Assembly (NCBI GenBank): GCA_016748015.1
Contig: JAAOMT010000352.1
Location: forward strand, 790,745-831,963
Source of the DNA: Geosiphon pyriformis
Taxonomy: Eukaryota > Glomeromycota > Glomeromycetes > Archaeosporales > Geosiphonaceae
Direction: 5' to 3'
Length of the DNA stretch: 41,219 bases
The notes under the pieces are model-generated. The model saw only the letters and a program-made list of their open reading frames with translations. It ran no database searches and had not been told where the DNA came from. Below are positions 1 to 11,409 of the stretch, piece by piece. Both the position numbers and the translations under genes were made by a program. The stretch's first letter is position 1; every line of letters begins with the position of its first letter.

Positions 1-1
1 C

Positions 2-1270
2 AAACCAAGAAGACAACAAGCATATCGAGTTGTTCTAAAAAGCCACCAATTCATCCAAGAAGAAGTACAACGAATGCTTAACAATGGGCTCATCCAACCC
101 TTCATGAGTCCTTGGGCTTCATCTGTAGTGCTAGTTAAAAAGAAAAATAGAAAGATCCGATTTTGTGTTGACTATCGACAACTCAACAGTGTTACAATTG
201 GAGACGCCTACCCCCTTCCCTGGATTGATGACATGTTAGATGCCCTTGGAAAATCCAAATACTTTTCAACACTAGATTTAGAAAGTGGTTACTGACAAGT
301 TGCTATGGATCCCAAAGATTGCCCCAAAACAGCATTCACCACCCAAGGCGGAAATTACGAGTTCAATGTAATGCCTTTTGGATTATGCAATGCACCAGCA
401 ACGTTTCAGAGATTAATGGATGTTGTGTACCAAGGACTTTTTTGGAAATCAGTAGTCATTTATCTTGACAATACTGATGTTTATTCTCCATCATTTGAAT
501 TACACTTAAAACACCTGCGAGAAGTTTTTTAATGATTACAAAAAGCAGGACTAAAACTCAATATCAAAAAATGCTACTTTGAAAAAACAAGCCTGGCCTT
601 CTTTGGTCATATCGTTAGTAAAGATAGAATTAAACCAGATCCTGGAAAAATCAGCGTTGTCAAAAACTTCAAAACTCCTCGAAACACTACAGAATTAAGA
701 GGATTCATAGGATTAGCATCCTACTATCAGAAGTTTATCAAAGGATTTTCAGAAATTGCAAAACCCCTCAACCAGCTTACCACCAAAAACATTGAATACA
801 AATGGACTACCGAACACCAAAAAGCTTTTAAAATTCTCAAGAAAAAACTGACAACAGCTCCAATTCTCACCTACCTGGATTTCAGCAACCGATTTCAACT
901 AGCTACAGATGCTTTATATACTGCCTTTGGTGCTATCTTATCACAACTAGACAACAACGGAAATGAGCAAGTAATTGCTTATGCTAGCAGAACATTAAAA
1001 CCAGCTGAGAAAAACTACTCTGCCACAGAACTAGAAACAGCAGCCGTAATTTGGGCTCTATACTACTTCAACCTTTATCTTAGGCCTAAAGAATTTGATA
1101 TTATCACTGATAATATTAGACTCAAATGGCTTCAGAACAAAAATACTCAGCTAAATGCAAAACAAATCTGATGGACAGAATTTCTAGCAAACTATCAATA
1201 CATAGTACATCACAAACCAGGAAAACTCCACACCAATGTTAACTGTCTCTCCAGAATGAGACAAGATTAG
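2..1270 (+). pseudogene. gypsy-1 reverse transcriptase and RNase H
   Basis: One frame runs from the window edge to TAG 1268-1270. It reads through the RT (VVLVKKKN..IRFCVDYRQLN, FSTLDLESGY, FNVMPFGLCNAPATFQ), the connection domain, and a Ty3-type RNase H (LATDA, ATELETAAVIW, IITDN). In-frame stops lie at 293-295 (TGA where gypsy-2 has Trp), 530-535 (two) and 1169-1171. The RT active site at 461-472 reads Y-L-D-N instead of Y-L-D-D. The last RNase H acidic position reads N (NVNCLSRM) where gypsy-2 has D. The protein would therefore be inactive even without the stops. No frameshift is seen over 1.27 kb. Confidence 0.93.
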
Positions 1271-1322
1271 AAAAACACAAAAACCAACACTCAACTTAAC
1301 CAACCAAAAGAGCCAACAAACA

Positions 1323-2657
1323 ATGAATTCGAAAAACTACAATGATCTCAAACAATATTTGGAAACATTAACAATCCCAACAGATTGGTCTCCAGATGAA
1401 AAACATTGACTACAATAACAAGCCAAATAATATTTTCTATACAACAATATTATTTATTACCAAAATTTCAAAAACCCAGACAAACCACTTAGATTAATAC
1501 AAGAACAGAAAAAAGAGACTATATTATACAACATGCACTCAGATTTTTCATCAGTCTACTTCGGAAAAGACAGCACCACCCAAAGAACACTAGAATACTA
1601 CTTTTGGCCTCGAATGAGAAAAGACATTCATGAATATATCAAATTTTGTGATAGTTGTCAAAGAAGAGGAGGAACTTGCCCTACAGAACTTTTAAACCCA
1701 ATCAAAGTTGGACAGCCTTTTGACAGAGTTGGTATTGATTTAGTCGGACCACTACCTATCACAAACCAAGGAAACCGCTATATTGCAGTAGCCATAGACT
1801 ATCTCACCAAATGGCCTGAAGCCAGAGCCATTTAACGGGCAGATGTAAAATCAGTAGCAAACTTCATCTACGAAGACATTATTTGTAGACATGGATGCCC
1901 AATAGAACTTTTATCTGATCAAGGAACATATTTCGTGAACAATTTAATCCAGGAAATTTGTGAACAATTTAATGTCAAGAGACCATTATCTTCACCCTAC
2001 CATCTACAAACAAATGGACTGGTAGAATGGTTCAACAGAACATTGTGTGAATCATTAGCCAAAGTTTCAACCAATTTTGAGCAAGAATGGGATCTCTTTA
2101 TTCCATCAGTGTTACTAACATATAGGATACTAAAACAAGATACCACAAAACACACACCATTTGATTTAACTTACGGAAGGATGGCAACGTTACCAATTAG
2201 TTTCACAGTGGAAACATACCCAGCACAACCAATCGATGAAAACAATTTTCAAGAAATGCTTCAACGAAGAACCTACACTTTGCTTAGCACATTGGAAGGA
2301 AAACAACGAATAGCAGCCACCCATATTGAACACTCCCAAGCTCAACAAAAAGAACGGCATGATGACAAATTGCCTCCAGTCACCAATGAATTTAAAATTA
2401 GAAACAAAGTTCTCTTACACAGAACTAAAGCCGAAAAACAATGGAGTGGAAAATTTGAAAATAAATGGGATGGACCATTCTTTATCCATGAAGTTTTAGG
2501 CAATAGATCATACAAGCTAAGACTTGATGACAAAATTCTAGCAAAAGTTGCACATGGAGATCGTTTAAAACACTATAATTCCAGAAACAATCCTGAACCA
2601 TTAATTCCACAAATTGGTACACATTTCCCTTTAATCAATCCTGAAGACATTCCCTGA
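1323..2657 (+). pseudogene. gypsy-1 integrase as a separate ORF
   Basis: The integrase is in a different frame from RNase H and begins at its own ATG (1323), 52 nt after the RNase H stop. The N-terminal stretch around DLKQYLETLTI aligns with the start of the gypsy-2 integrase ORF. Domains in order: H2C2 zinc finger (MHSD..F to FCDSCQ, about 1533-1665); DDE core with D in GIDLVGPL, D in LSDQGTYF and E in GLVEWFNRTL; and a C-terminal GPF module (KWDGPFFIHEV). Stops interrupt it near 1408-1428 and at 1833-1835. The final TGA at 2655-2657 is at the same position as a TGA in gypsy-2, and similarity continues beyond it (LEPIVVIE). Strand transfer of cDNA ends into the genome is the family role. Confidence 0.9.
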
Positions 2658-2830
2658 AATTTAGAACCAATAGTTGTCATTGAACAGCCTTACAACTTGA
2701 ACACTTAATTTAAATTTATTATTATAGTTATCTTCTTATAATTTAGAAACAATCTCACAAAAACAAAACAAAAAATAACATAAAAACCCATGCACCAAAA
2801 ATAATTTTCTTTTATTTCAAATCGCTTATA
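2658..2830 (+). other. spacer between integrase and ORF3 of gypsy-1
   Basis: AT-rich stretch. The first 50 nt still read LEPIVVIEQPYNLNT in the integrase frame and end in TAA, matching the gypsy-2 sequence at the same place. I see no other coding signal or regulatory site here. Confidence 0.5.
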
Positions 2831-3550
2831 ATGACTATTCCTTAAAACATTTAACAATTATCCCAAAAACTAATATTAGCTTTAAAAACAATATCCGAAT
2901 TATCCATTACTGTTACTGGAAACCACATTAATTATACCCAAACAGAAGTAGTTACAAATTTAGCCCCAAATTCATAAAAATATCACCCGTATAAGAAGAA
3001 CACAAGAAGTTATACTGGAATTCACCTGCCAGAACTTTTAAAACTTGCTTTAAGAGAAAATTTAATGCTCATTCCGATTAGTATTTTACCAAATACTACA
3101 ATTCAACAAAGACTTCAACTGTGTTTCAATGAGGAAAACACTGAATATCCTCCAATCTATAGATATTTTCACATTGGAAAAACACTCTACAAATGAAAAC
3201 TGGAACTTATAACAGCAAACCTCGCAAAAGAAGCTATTCAGAAACAACTCCACAATGAATTCAAGACAACAGCTGAATCAACAAACAGTCGCTACAGGCT
3301 CAGAGCTGCTCTTAGACTTTATGACCTATTCCACACCTGTGAAAATGTACTACAAAACCCAATTTTTCAACCTTTAAAGATACAATACATTGGAAAGCTC
3401 ACAGAACTGAAATTTCAACAATTTTCAGACCAAATTTCTTCAATAATTTTGGATTATTATCTGGAAATAACAAACAGTACTTGGACTTCAATGGAGCTCA
3501 GTCTTAAGGAGGAGGTTATGTTACCAGACAAAATTAGAGATATTATTTAG
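2831..3550 (+). pseudogene. gypsy-1 ORF3, conserved protein in the env position
   Basis: Frame from ATG 2831 to TAG 3548-3550, about 239 codons, with four in-frame stops (for example after MTIP and after GKTLYK). The product has no recognised domain, no signal peptide and no membrane segment that I can see; it looks mainly helical. It aligns with the 22355-23022 ORF of gypsy-2 in the same place: YRYFHIGKTL against YCYYQLGKHL, RLRAALRLYDLFHTCENVL against HLKTVYRIFKTFENCHKLL, and IILDYY against TVLNYY. Its end runs across the PPT into the LTR. Conservation between two diverged elements argues that it was a real protein. An envelope role cannot be claimed. Confidence 0.75.
3505..3518 (+). other. 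polypurine tract of gypsy-1
   Basis: AAGGAGGAGG followed by TTA directly precedes the LTR start TGTTAC at 3519. The surrounding sequence (GAGCTCAGTCTTAAGGAGG) matches the same place in gypsy-2 (GAGCTCAATCTTGAAAGGAGG). This is the expected plus-strand primer site. Confidence 0.85.
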
Positions 3551-3729
3551 CATAAAATTATCTTATAATTCTTATCATTAATTAGCATTGTTTCAAATTA
3601 TCACTTATTACATTAGCAAAAATGTTCAAAATTATCATTTAATTAATAATCCAAATTGTACACAACACAAATATAACCTAATTGCGATGATCAATCATGC
3701 AATATCCCGAACTATGTAACATTCAAAAG

Positions 3730-3841
3730 TTCACCGAAATTTATAGAAATTCACCGAAATAATTGATAGTTCACCGAAATATCTAATAGTTCACAGAAAT
3801 AACTTGTAGTTCGCCGAAATGTATCTTTAGTTCAGCGAAAT
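3730..3841 (+). promoter_or_regulatory. six-copy 20-bp dyad repeat in LTR U3
   Basis: TTC-NNN-GAAAT occurs at 3730, 3750, 3770, 3790, 3810 and 3831, i.e. every 20 bp (last step 21). The TTC and GAAAT arms are unchanged in all six copies while the centre varies (ACC, ACC, ACC, ACA, GCC, AGC). Position about 50-160 bp upstream of the TATA box fits an enhancer that binds a dimeric factor. The factor is unknown; the site is close to, but not the same as, a heat-shock element. Confidence 0.8.
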
Positions 3842-3889
3842 TGTAGAAAATAGTAAAGTTAAAGTTCATAGAATAGTGTTACAACAAGT

Positions 3890-3915
3890 TATATAAAAGA
3901 AGAGCTTTTCTCTTC
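3890..3915 (+). promoter_or_regulatory. LTR TATA box and downstream hairpin
   Basis: TATATAAAA at 3890-3898 is followed at once by GAAGAG-CTTTT-CTCTTC (3899-3915), a perfect 6-bp stem with a 5-nt loop. This fits a core promoter near the U3/R boundary. The transcription start is not visible in sequence. Confidence 0.65.
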
Positions 3916-4493
3916 GAGAAAATGTATCTTACTTTAGATTTTAACAATTAGAATTATCTTTTACACACAAAAACGAAATAAATATCAAATAATTTGAAAA
4001 ATCAAATCCTAAATTATTTCACTTTTGAAATTAACTAATTCCTACAAAACAGTTTGAAATTGATTAGCTACCAATTTCAGTAAACTGTTAGTGACTCCAG
4101 GCCTGGATAAAAAATGTTTCCCTTGACAGAAATTTTATTTCTTTTACATTTCTTTTATTTTTCTTTTATTTTCTTATTACAATTATTAGAGTAGCCTACA
4201 GATGAGATTCCTGTAGAAGAGTTGACTTTCACAGCAAAGTAACTACACATTTTTAGTGAGCTTCCAGACAAGCAATTCTTGGGAAAGAGTTGATATTTAC
4301 TACAATGTAACTACATAAAAACAACTGGCAAAGAATTGGCCATTCCATTCATAAGTCCAGCAGCTCAAATTATAGGAGATAATTTGAGGATAAATTCAGT
4401 TATCGGAGGTTTAAACACTTCCCATAATCATAAATTAACAGCATTACAACAAACATACAAGAGCTAAAAAGAGACCAAAAACCTCCAGTAACA

Positions 4494-7400
4494 CTGACTA
4501 GTAAAGCCAGCAAGCATATAAGAGTCAGGATGCCATACTTTAACCATAGCATTTCAGTCCACACATCCAATCAGATCACTCAAAACAACATCTTGGCCAG
4601 GACCAGCCTTCCAATAAGCATGACAAATAAACCAAAACATGTTCCTAACAAAATGATGGGCATTGCCAAAAATAGTCATATTCTCAGCTATCAAAAAATT
4701 TTTACACACTCTCACAGGCAAAGAAAACTTAAAACACGTAGTATAACCAGCAGCAGCATCAGCCTCCATATTATCCATAACTTCAGAATGGCTCTTGATC
4801 TTCACCTATCTTACATTAAGATTTTTATTTCTAATTAAATTAAAAATGTGACATCTCTCTATCCAGCATGGAACACAAAAGTCCAACATAGCCAAAGACA
4901 TTTTGGATATACACATATCAATAACAGTCTGGCTGTTAAGATACAATACTACTATACAAGAGGATGGGATGCACTCCAATACCAGAGTGACCACCTGCAA
5001 CTCAGATAAAGTAGAAAACAATAGACCTCAAACTTTAACACCAACACTCATATTTACAGAAAGAAAATATGCAGTCATGCTGTCAGCAATATTAGCAGTT
5101 CTAGCATCTCTTAACAAACCATTTGTGTAGACATCAAACAAACCAGACCATATTTCATGCAAACCACTTTGAATATCAGAGAACTCCATAGAATTCAGAA
5201 CATCCAGCTCAGGTGGAAGACCACTCTTAGCAGGAACAACCAAAAAAGAGTCTATATCCAACAAAAACTTTGTAACAGTCACAAACCAGAAAGGAACAAG
5301 GCCTTTTAGATCCAATTTTTTCCAATAATAAAAGGTCTTCCAATCCATTACTCTACTCTTTTTATCAAACAGTCTATTACCAAAAGTAATACCAAAATGC
5401 TTCAATGAACAAACCGAGCCAAAGTAAAGAGTATTTCCCAATACAGAAGATATAGGAAATACACCAGAACTGTAAAAAGCACTTGACAAGTTGTTAGCTA
5501 AAGACAGCCCATTATCCAAGAAAATCTTAACCACACCAGCCAGAAAATTGTTTACAGAACTAACACATAACTTAACAAAGAACTGTAAGAGGTTCAGTGG
5601 AGTCCAACCCAGAATCTGCAAATCCAAAAATCTATGATTGAATAAACACCCAAAAATGCCAGAAGCATTGGAAAATAAAACCACAGCAGCCGATTTACAT
5701 TCTGACTGCAATTGTTCAAAAAACTTCAATCCATATAACAAGGAGTAATATAATACATTGACTAAAAAATCATGTGGCAAATGTGCTTTAGACCTAAGAC
5801 CTTTCCAAACCAAAGCATCCCACTTGCAACAAACCCCCAATAAAACAAAACCAAACTGGGTCCTGTAGCTAACAATGGACTGCAGAACAGCCAAAACCAA
5901 ATAAGAGAACTGCTTGTCAGCAATAATCTTCTTTAGTACCACATTAACAAAAAAGTGCATATTAGAATGAGCTTTGGTTACACTTAGCTTAAACAACTCT
6001 TTAATAGACAGAAAAATACTCAAGTATCTATAAATCTCACTCTTTCTAGCTATTGAAATTGGCTGACCACTTATGCTCAAAGAAGCCATTTTAACATCTT
6101 GATTAATAGAAATGGCCACAGTTTTTTTATTGTTAATAGAAATGTTATTAATTGTGAAAAACTCACTAGCAATATTCAGAGCATACTGCATTGATGCTTA
6201 ACAATTACTAATTCAAATTGTATTATCTACAAATGCACTTGCAGCAAAAAAGGAAGATAACCTGCCACCAGCTTCAATTCTACCAGTTCTTGCAACAAAC
6301 TTAATGTCAATTCAATAACCACACAAATGCTTATGTCTCTTGACTTTACATAGAAGAGAATCATAGAAGATTCTTCAGAGAAAAGGTGAAAAGACCTCAT
6401 CCTGATCTAAGCCGTCACAAATCCTGTATCCATTAGTAAGACCAAAATTGGTCATAACTCTATTAATCCTGTTACCATGTATGCCACTAAAGAATCTGAT
6501 GAACCTATCACACATTTTGATCTGATATAAACTAGTCTTCAAGTAATGCCAACTTACAGAATTATAGGTCTTGCGTATATTCTAAAGAACCAACCAAAGT
6601 TCACAATCTTTTTCAAGAGCATTTTTAACAACTAAACCAACTGCAAACACAGGGGATTGGATAGATGTATTCTTCAAAATGAAAAAGTTATCACCACAAA
6701 GAACACCAAACTTGCTATATGCAAAAGAGATCCTATCAGAAAGAATCTTAGAGAGAATCTTTCTGGCAGTCTTGATCAAAGCTATAGGCTATGTATTTGT
6801 AAGAACTCCATCCTAATTGTAAGGTTTAAGAATCATTGAAACCCAAGCCCTTCTCCATAAAACAAGAACACTACTAATCAACAAACATGCATTCAACAAT
6901 CTCAAAAGATATTCCAACACTCCTTTGCTACCATGTTTTCAAAGTTCATTAGGTATACTGGACAAGCCAGCAGCTTTACCATCAGACAGACCATTGACAA
7001 CCAAGATTAACTCACTTAAACTGATAGCACTCATCATATTAGAAAAGACACAATCTTGCACATAATTCAATAGAGCATATTGATGAGCCCAGAGGTCAGG
7101 CACTACCAAAGGCACTGTTTGTTTCCTAGTCCAATCCTCTATAATCCTATCCACATTGAGCTTCACTTCCTCAGGTTCCAAAATTAAATCATCATTCACC
7201 ATTAAGTAATCCAGAACTACTTTGCAAAAAAGCTAATCCAAAATGCTTCTGATTATGCTACCTTTGTCAGAACAGAAATTTTCCATGTGCTTTGAGATTG
7301 CCAATCTAATAAAAGTCTCCTTAGCCAATTTTGACTCATACATCTTAGATCTTCTGTATTCTTTATGAACCAACAACAAATATCCAAGAACCACTTCAGA

Positions 7401-8536
7401 CTTCTCACCCAAGCCAACCAAATCAGCAAAAGCATGAGCCCTAATGCTATCCAATGTCGACCATGTCCTCACAAGACAATTAACTTTAAGCAAGTCACCT
7501 GAACCAAACTTTTTAACAATTTTGGCAATTAACAATTCCAAACCAAAGAACTTAGAAAAAAATTTATCTTTAGAACAATAAAATTCACTAAACCAATGAC
7601 TCGAAAATGTCTCATCAGCTGATTCCACTATTATCCTCTTCAAAACTGCCCACATAGCATCCACATCACTATGAGTTTCAGCACCAAAAAATTCATCAAC
7701 AACTGCCAAAAGTTTGGCAGAAAGGCAATCCCTAAATTCAGTCCACTTGGGACTATTAGCATCTTTGATTTTGAACTTCCACTGATCCTTGTTAGCCTGT
7801 TTGCACAAGCTATTCAACTGAACCTCTAGGAGTCCATCCAAGCCAATTGAAACCAAAACAGCATTATGATCAGTATCAAAAAAACCAGACACAAAGCAGA
7901 CCTAATGACCAGCAATGGCAGAAAAAAGATTACTGCTGATAAAAATAAAATTAATTGTCTTTTCAACTCCCTGAGAATTGTTCCATGTGGGAGCTTTTAC
8001 TATATAATGACTAGTAAATGAATTGACCAAACCCAGATTTAAACAGAACTTGAACGTCACACTCCTTTTAGATCTATTCTTATTAAAATTCCCATCCAAA
8101 ACCACAAAAGTACTAGAGTTAACAGCTTCTGCAATTACAGAGTTTACTTCTAAAGCTTGACGAATCTGATCTCAGAAAAGACATCAGCATACAAACCCAG
8201 AACCATGACTGAAAGCTTGCCCTTAAACAAAAGCCAAATTGAAATAATTTGGCCAGGAACCTCCTTAATCTTAGACATGTGGCAAGCCAAAAAATTGTTC
8301 ATAATCACAACAACCCCAATACCAAAAAAACTTTTATCCAAACCAGATGTAAAGACATGCACACTTTCAAACTTATCAGCAATTCAAGGCTTGAAACTGG
8401 ATCTCAATTTTGTTTCTATAATAATAGAAACCATATTTTCGGACTTTTTGTGCCAATGAACAATGTCTTCTTGCTTAGCAGAGACATTGAGACTTCGAAC
8501 ATTACATGTAGCAAACTTTCACACTAACTCCATCAT
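4494..8536 (-). pseudogene. LINE-A ORF2: endonuclease, RT, RNase H
   Basis: ORF2 starts at ATG 8536-8534, overlapping the ORF1 TGA. Domains: AP endonuclease (FATCNVRSLN, ETKLRS, DGNFNKN, FFDTDH), RT (about 7000-5900), and RNase H (YTNG, SELQVVTLV, NMEADAAAG). A 1-bp deletion near 8157 shifts the frame. Otherwise the frame is constant but carries many stops, mostly at Trp or Gln positions of the other copies. Catalytic residues are lost: GGDFN to DGNFN in the endonuclease, both Asp of RT motif A to Asn (NIRKTYNSV, 6555-6581), and FVDD to FVDN (6219-6233). The reading ends at gypsy-1 after AGFTSQ. Confidence 0.9.
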
Positions 8537-10461
8537 TGAGAAGAAAGTGCAGCAGAAACCAAACCAGCATTGTTTATTTTGGCTGAAAGGCCCATAACCA
8601 TAATTACAAAATTCTTCAAAGTGTTTTCTATTTTCCCAATAACAGAAGAATTAAAAATCACTGCTCTTGTAACAGTCTCACCACCAGTGACCACATCTGA
8701 ACTTTCACTCATTACTATATTCACCCCTTGATTCTGCAATAAAGGGGTTACCAACAGTTAACATCTAGGATTAAGCTGAGAAACTATTGGTTCAGGTGTT
8801 TTCAACCTTTTAGCCAGCATATCAACATGCTCTGCAAGACTGGCAAGACTGTTCTTAAGAGCAGCAAACCTATCATTGATTTCATTTGCAACTGGTAGGA
8901 ATGACTTTATCTCCAAAGAGAAGCCAATATTTGATGAAACAACTCAGCCAAAGAGAGGAAAAGAAGATGACCCATTTGCAACTTTTGTTCAAAAAAGGCC
9001 ACTAAAAGAAATGGGATGAGCAACTGGAGCAGAATGTTTGGCATATATTACAGCCAGTCTGTTTTTATCTGTATCTGAAAGCACCTTATGCAATGAACTA
9101 CCAGAAGAAATCTTTCCACCCTTAGCACAGTCTAATGACATATGACCTGACTTCTTATACTTGGCACATCTGGCAGAAACAAGACTAGACCAACGTAAAT
9201 TAGTGCTTTTGAGCACTGGTATAGTCCTCATGGCAGCATCTAATAATTCAGCAGAATCGAAACAAACAACAGTACATCTGACTCAAGCATATATAACTGG
9301 ATAACAATTGATAACACAAGTTTTCCCACTCACAGATCTAACAAAGTCCCAAATGTCATGAACATTAGTTTCCATTGGCAATGTATAAAGCAGTGCCCTA
9401 TGATGATCTCTCACATTCCATGTTTTTTTGTCTAAATTAGCTCTGGCAACATACATGGCATTCTTTCCAATTAGGATAGACCACTTAGCTGCAACCAAGT
9501 CAGCATGATCTGATTGCTCAAATTCAACTATTGCTTTCTGTCACAGTCCCATCAATTGCATTTTGATCGACTTAATTATTTCAAACTTGATTAGTGCAGC
9601 ACGCACAGCCTCTGCTGATGTTTCAACTGGAATTTTTTTAACTACCATAGTCCAATCTGAGCGAGTATTTAATTTTTTGAGATTAGTGTTTACCAAAATG
9701 TCTGCTGCTCTTGTTTTTTTTATAGCCTGCACCAAGCTAGCTTTAGAAGTGAAGGAAGCATAGATAATCCCAGAAAATTTTGAGAGAGTAGAGGCCTCCC
9801 CAAAACCATTGACTTTTAAAAACAATCTTTTAACTATCATCAGCTTCTCTTAAGAGGATTTTCCAACCACTTTATTCAAGCTGATATTCAAAGCAAAAGA
9901 CTTTCTAACAGAAATAGGAACCAAATTTTTCAAGGAAGAGGGAAGTTCTAAGAGAGCATTCGAGAGAATATTATTATCAATATCAAGATTTAAGAAATTT
10001 ATCTTTCCTAATAACTTGTCCAAAGTTTTCTTAATTTTGACACCTGGCTTTTTAGGTGTTTGATCATGATTCTTATCAGTGATAATGCCACTTTTACTAT
10101 AGTCAAAACTAGTTTTTTCTATTAGACATTTCTCCTCCATATTAATACTCTCAGACTCAGTAGTGTCACCAGTTTCAGAACTCCAAGAACAACCACCAGA
10201 TGCCTTAGTTAAAATTCTTCTGCCACCAATACCCTCTTCCAAAGTGACACTTTTTCTTTTTTTCCTAGACAAAACAGGCTTGAAACCACCACCAGAATCA
10301 GACTTTTTAGCAATCTTCTTTATGACGGCAATACTAGGGTCAATGGTAGTTTCGAAATCAAAAAACAGTTTGGTTTTATCATACTGAATATTGAAAAAAC
10401 TTCTTTCAAAAAACTTTTGACTTTTTCTGGAAATTTGAAATGAATGAAAAAAAAAAGTTTC
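4494..10461 (-). mobile_element. LINE-A, non-LTR retrotransposon, 3' end cut by gypsy-1
   Basis: Minus-strand LINE with ORF1 (RRM-like region plus CCHC) and ORF2 (AP endonuclease, RT, RNase H). The 5' end lies near 10461, where a leader shared with LINE-B and LINE-C begins (AAACTTTTTT, then an AAATTTCC-like motif). The 3' end is interrupted at 4494 by gypsy-1; the coding sequence stops at LAGFTSQ, before the C-terminal zinc motif seen in B and C. ORF1 is of a different subfamily from B and C. This is the most decayed of the three copies. Confidence 0.9.
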
Positions 10462-10464
10462 CAA
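8533..10464 (-). pseudogene. LINE-A ORF1: nucleic-acid-binding protein
   Basis: A single minus-strand frame from about 10464 to TGA 8535-8533, broken by several stops but no frameshift. Central region about 9840-9290 is RRM-like (VVKKIPVETSAEAVRAAL, then a second strand and AAKWSILIGKNA). A CCHC knuckle near 9165 reads C-A-K-Y-x5-H-x4-C: the second zinc ligand is Tyr. The N-terminal third is Lys/Ser-rich and unlike LINE-B. The first Met of the frame lies in what is leader sequence in the other copies, so the true start is probably lower and not identifiable. The family role is binding the element RNA. Confidence 0.82.
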
Positions 10465-11409
10465 TTTTTATTATTATTTACTTTTAAATAAATTTTTAAT
10501 TAATTAAAATAAATAAAAAATAATATTAAAACTAAAGTATTATAATAAAATTATTAACAAATTTATTTGTATTTATTTATTAAATAATATTGTTATTTAT
10601 TAACTAAATTTTTTAAAAGAATAATTTTTGATCAAATTTATTTATATTATTATTAATTAAATTAAAATTTTACTATAAAATAAAAAAAATGCTTAATATT
10701 TTGTATTTTTAAATTAAAAAAACATTTTAGATAATTGTAAAAATAGTTTTTAAAAAAAATTTTAACAGAAGCAAATAAATTTTTAAAAAAAAAATATAAA
10801 TATAAAATAATAATTAAAACTTAAAAAAAAACTTATATTATAATATTAATAAAAAAATTTTATTAATAGTTATAATCAAAAACTATTGTTTTAATGCTCT
10901 TAGAATTTTTAAATAAATATTTTTAGTAAGATAAATATTAATTTATAAAATTTATATAATAAATAATTTATTGTGATTTTTATTAAAAAAAACTTTACTA
11001 TATAATAAATATTAAATTTTTAATTATTAAAGTTATTTAAATTTTTTTTAAATAAAATAATTGTTATTTTTTTTGTTTTTATTGCTATTATTATATATAT
11101 ATATATTTTTATAATACGAAATTTTAGTAATTTTTACATTTTTCTAATTTATTATTGGAATTTTTGGTATTTTTAAAATTTTTAAAATTTTTAATATTAT
11201 ATTATTTATTAATTTCGAATATATAATTGGCTAAATTATATTATATTTAACTATTAATTATTTTTTAATTATTTTATAAATAACAATATATTGCTTTTAT
11301 TAAAATTATTAATATTAATTTTTTATAATACTTGTCTAATAAAGAAATTTTTTTTAATATTATGTTAAATTTTTAAACTTTTAAATAATTATTTTTATTT
11401 ATAATATAA
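10462..11409. other. AT-rich spacer between the 5' ends of LINE-A and LINE-B
   Basis: About 950 bp of almost pure A/T with homopolymer runs, an (AT)n run near 11094-11105 and no open frame of note. No gene, RNA or repeat element could be recognised. The two LINEs point away from it. Confidence 0.8.

Larger units (their letters stand above)
1..4493 (+). mobile_element. Ty3/gypsy LTR retrotransposon gypsy-1, 3' half
   Basis: The window opens inside the reverse transcriptase of a plus-strand Ty3/gypsy element. Order is RT, RNase H, integrase (the gypsy order), a third ORF, a polypurine tract and a 3' LTR that starts TGTTAC and ends GTAACA at 4488-4493. The sequence right after the LTR (ctgactagtaaagcc) resumes LINE-A coding sequence on the minus strand, so the element is inserted in the 3' part of LINE-A. 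Its 5' LTR, gag and the other target-duplication copy lie left of the window. It is related to gypsy-2 (21466-31170) but clearly divergent, with different LTR sequence and diverged proteins. Confidence 0.93.
3519..4493 (+). repeat. 3' LTR of gypsy-1 (975 bp)
   Basis: Starts TGTTAC just after the PPT and ends GTAACA, giving 6-bp inverted termini identical to the inferred termini of the gypsy-2 LTRs. It contains six dyad repeats (3730-3841), a TATA box (3890-3898) and a short hairpin just downstream. The 3' boundary is fixed by resumption of LINE-A sequence at 4494. No second LTR copy is in the window to confirm the length. Confidence 0.87.

Noticed and set aside
2831-3550. Envelope gene of an errantivirus-like element
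   Set aside because: No signal peptide, membrane segment or furin-like site is visible; only the position fits.
3730-3841. CRISPR-like array
   Set aside because: Repeats are 11 bp with 9-bp gaps, lie in an LTR promoter, and the genome is eukaryotic.
8157-8527. Plus-strand ORFs over the LINE-A endonuclease
   Set aside because: They are antisense to recognisable endonuclease sequence and show no domain of their own. The same holds for 4530-4838, 11652-12259 (minus) and 28008-28486.
10462-11409. Organellar or centromeric DNA as source of the AT-rich tracts
   Set aside because: No mitochondrial genes, tandem satellite unit or other marker is seen; composition alone is not enough.
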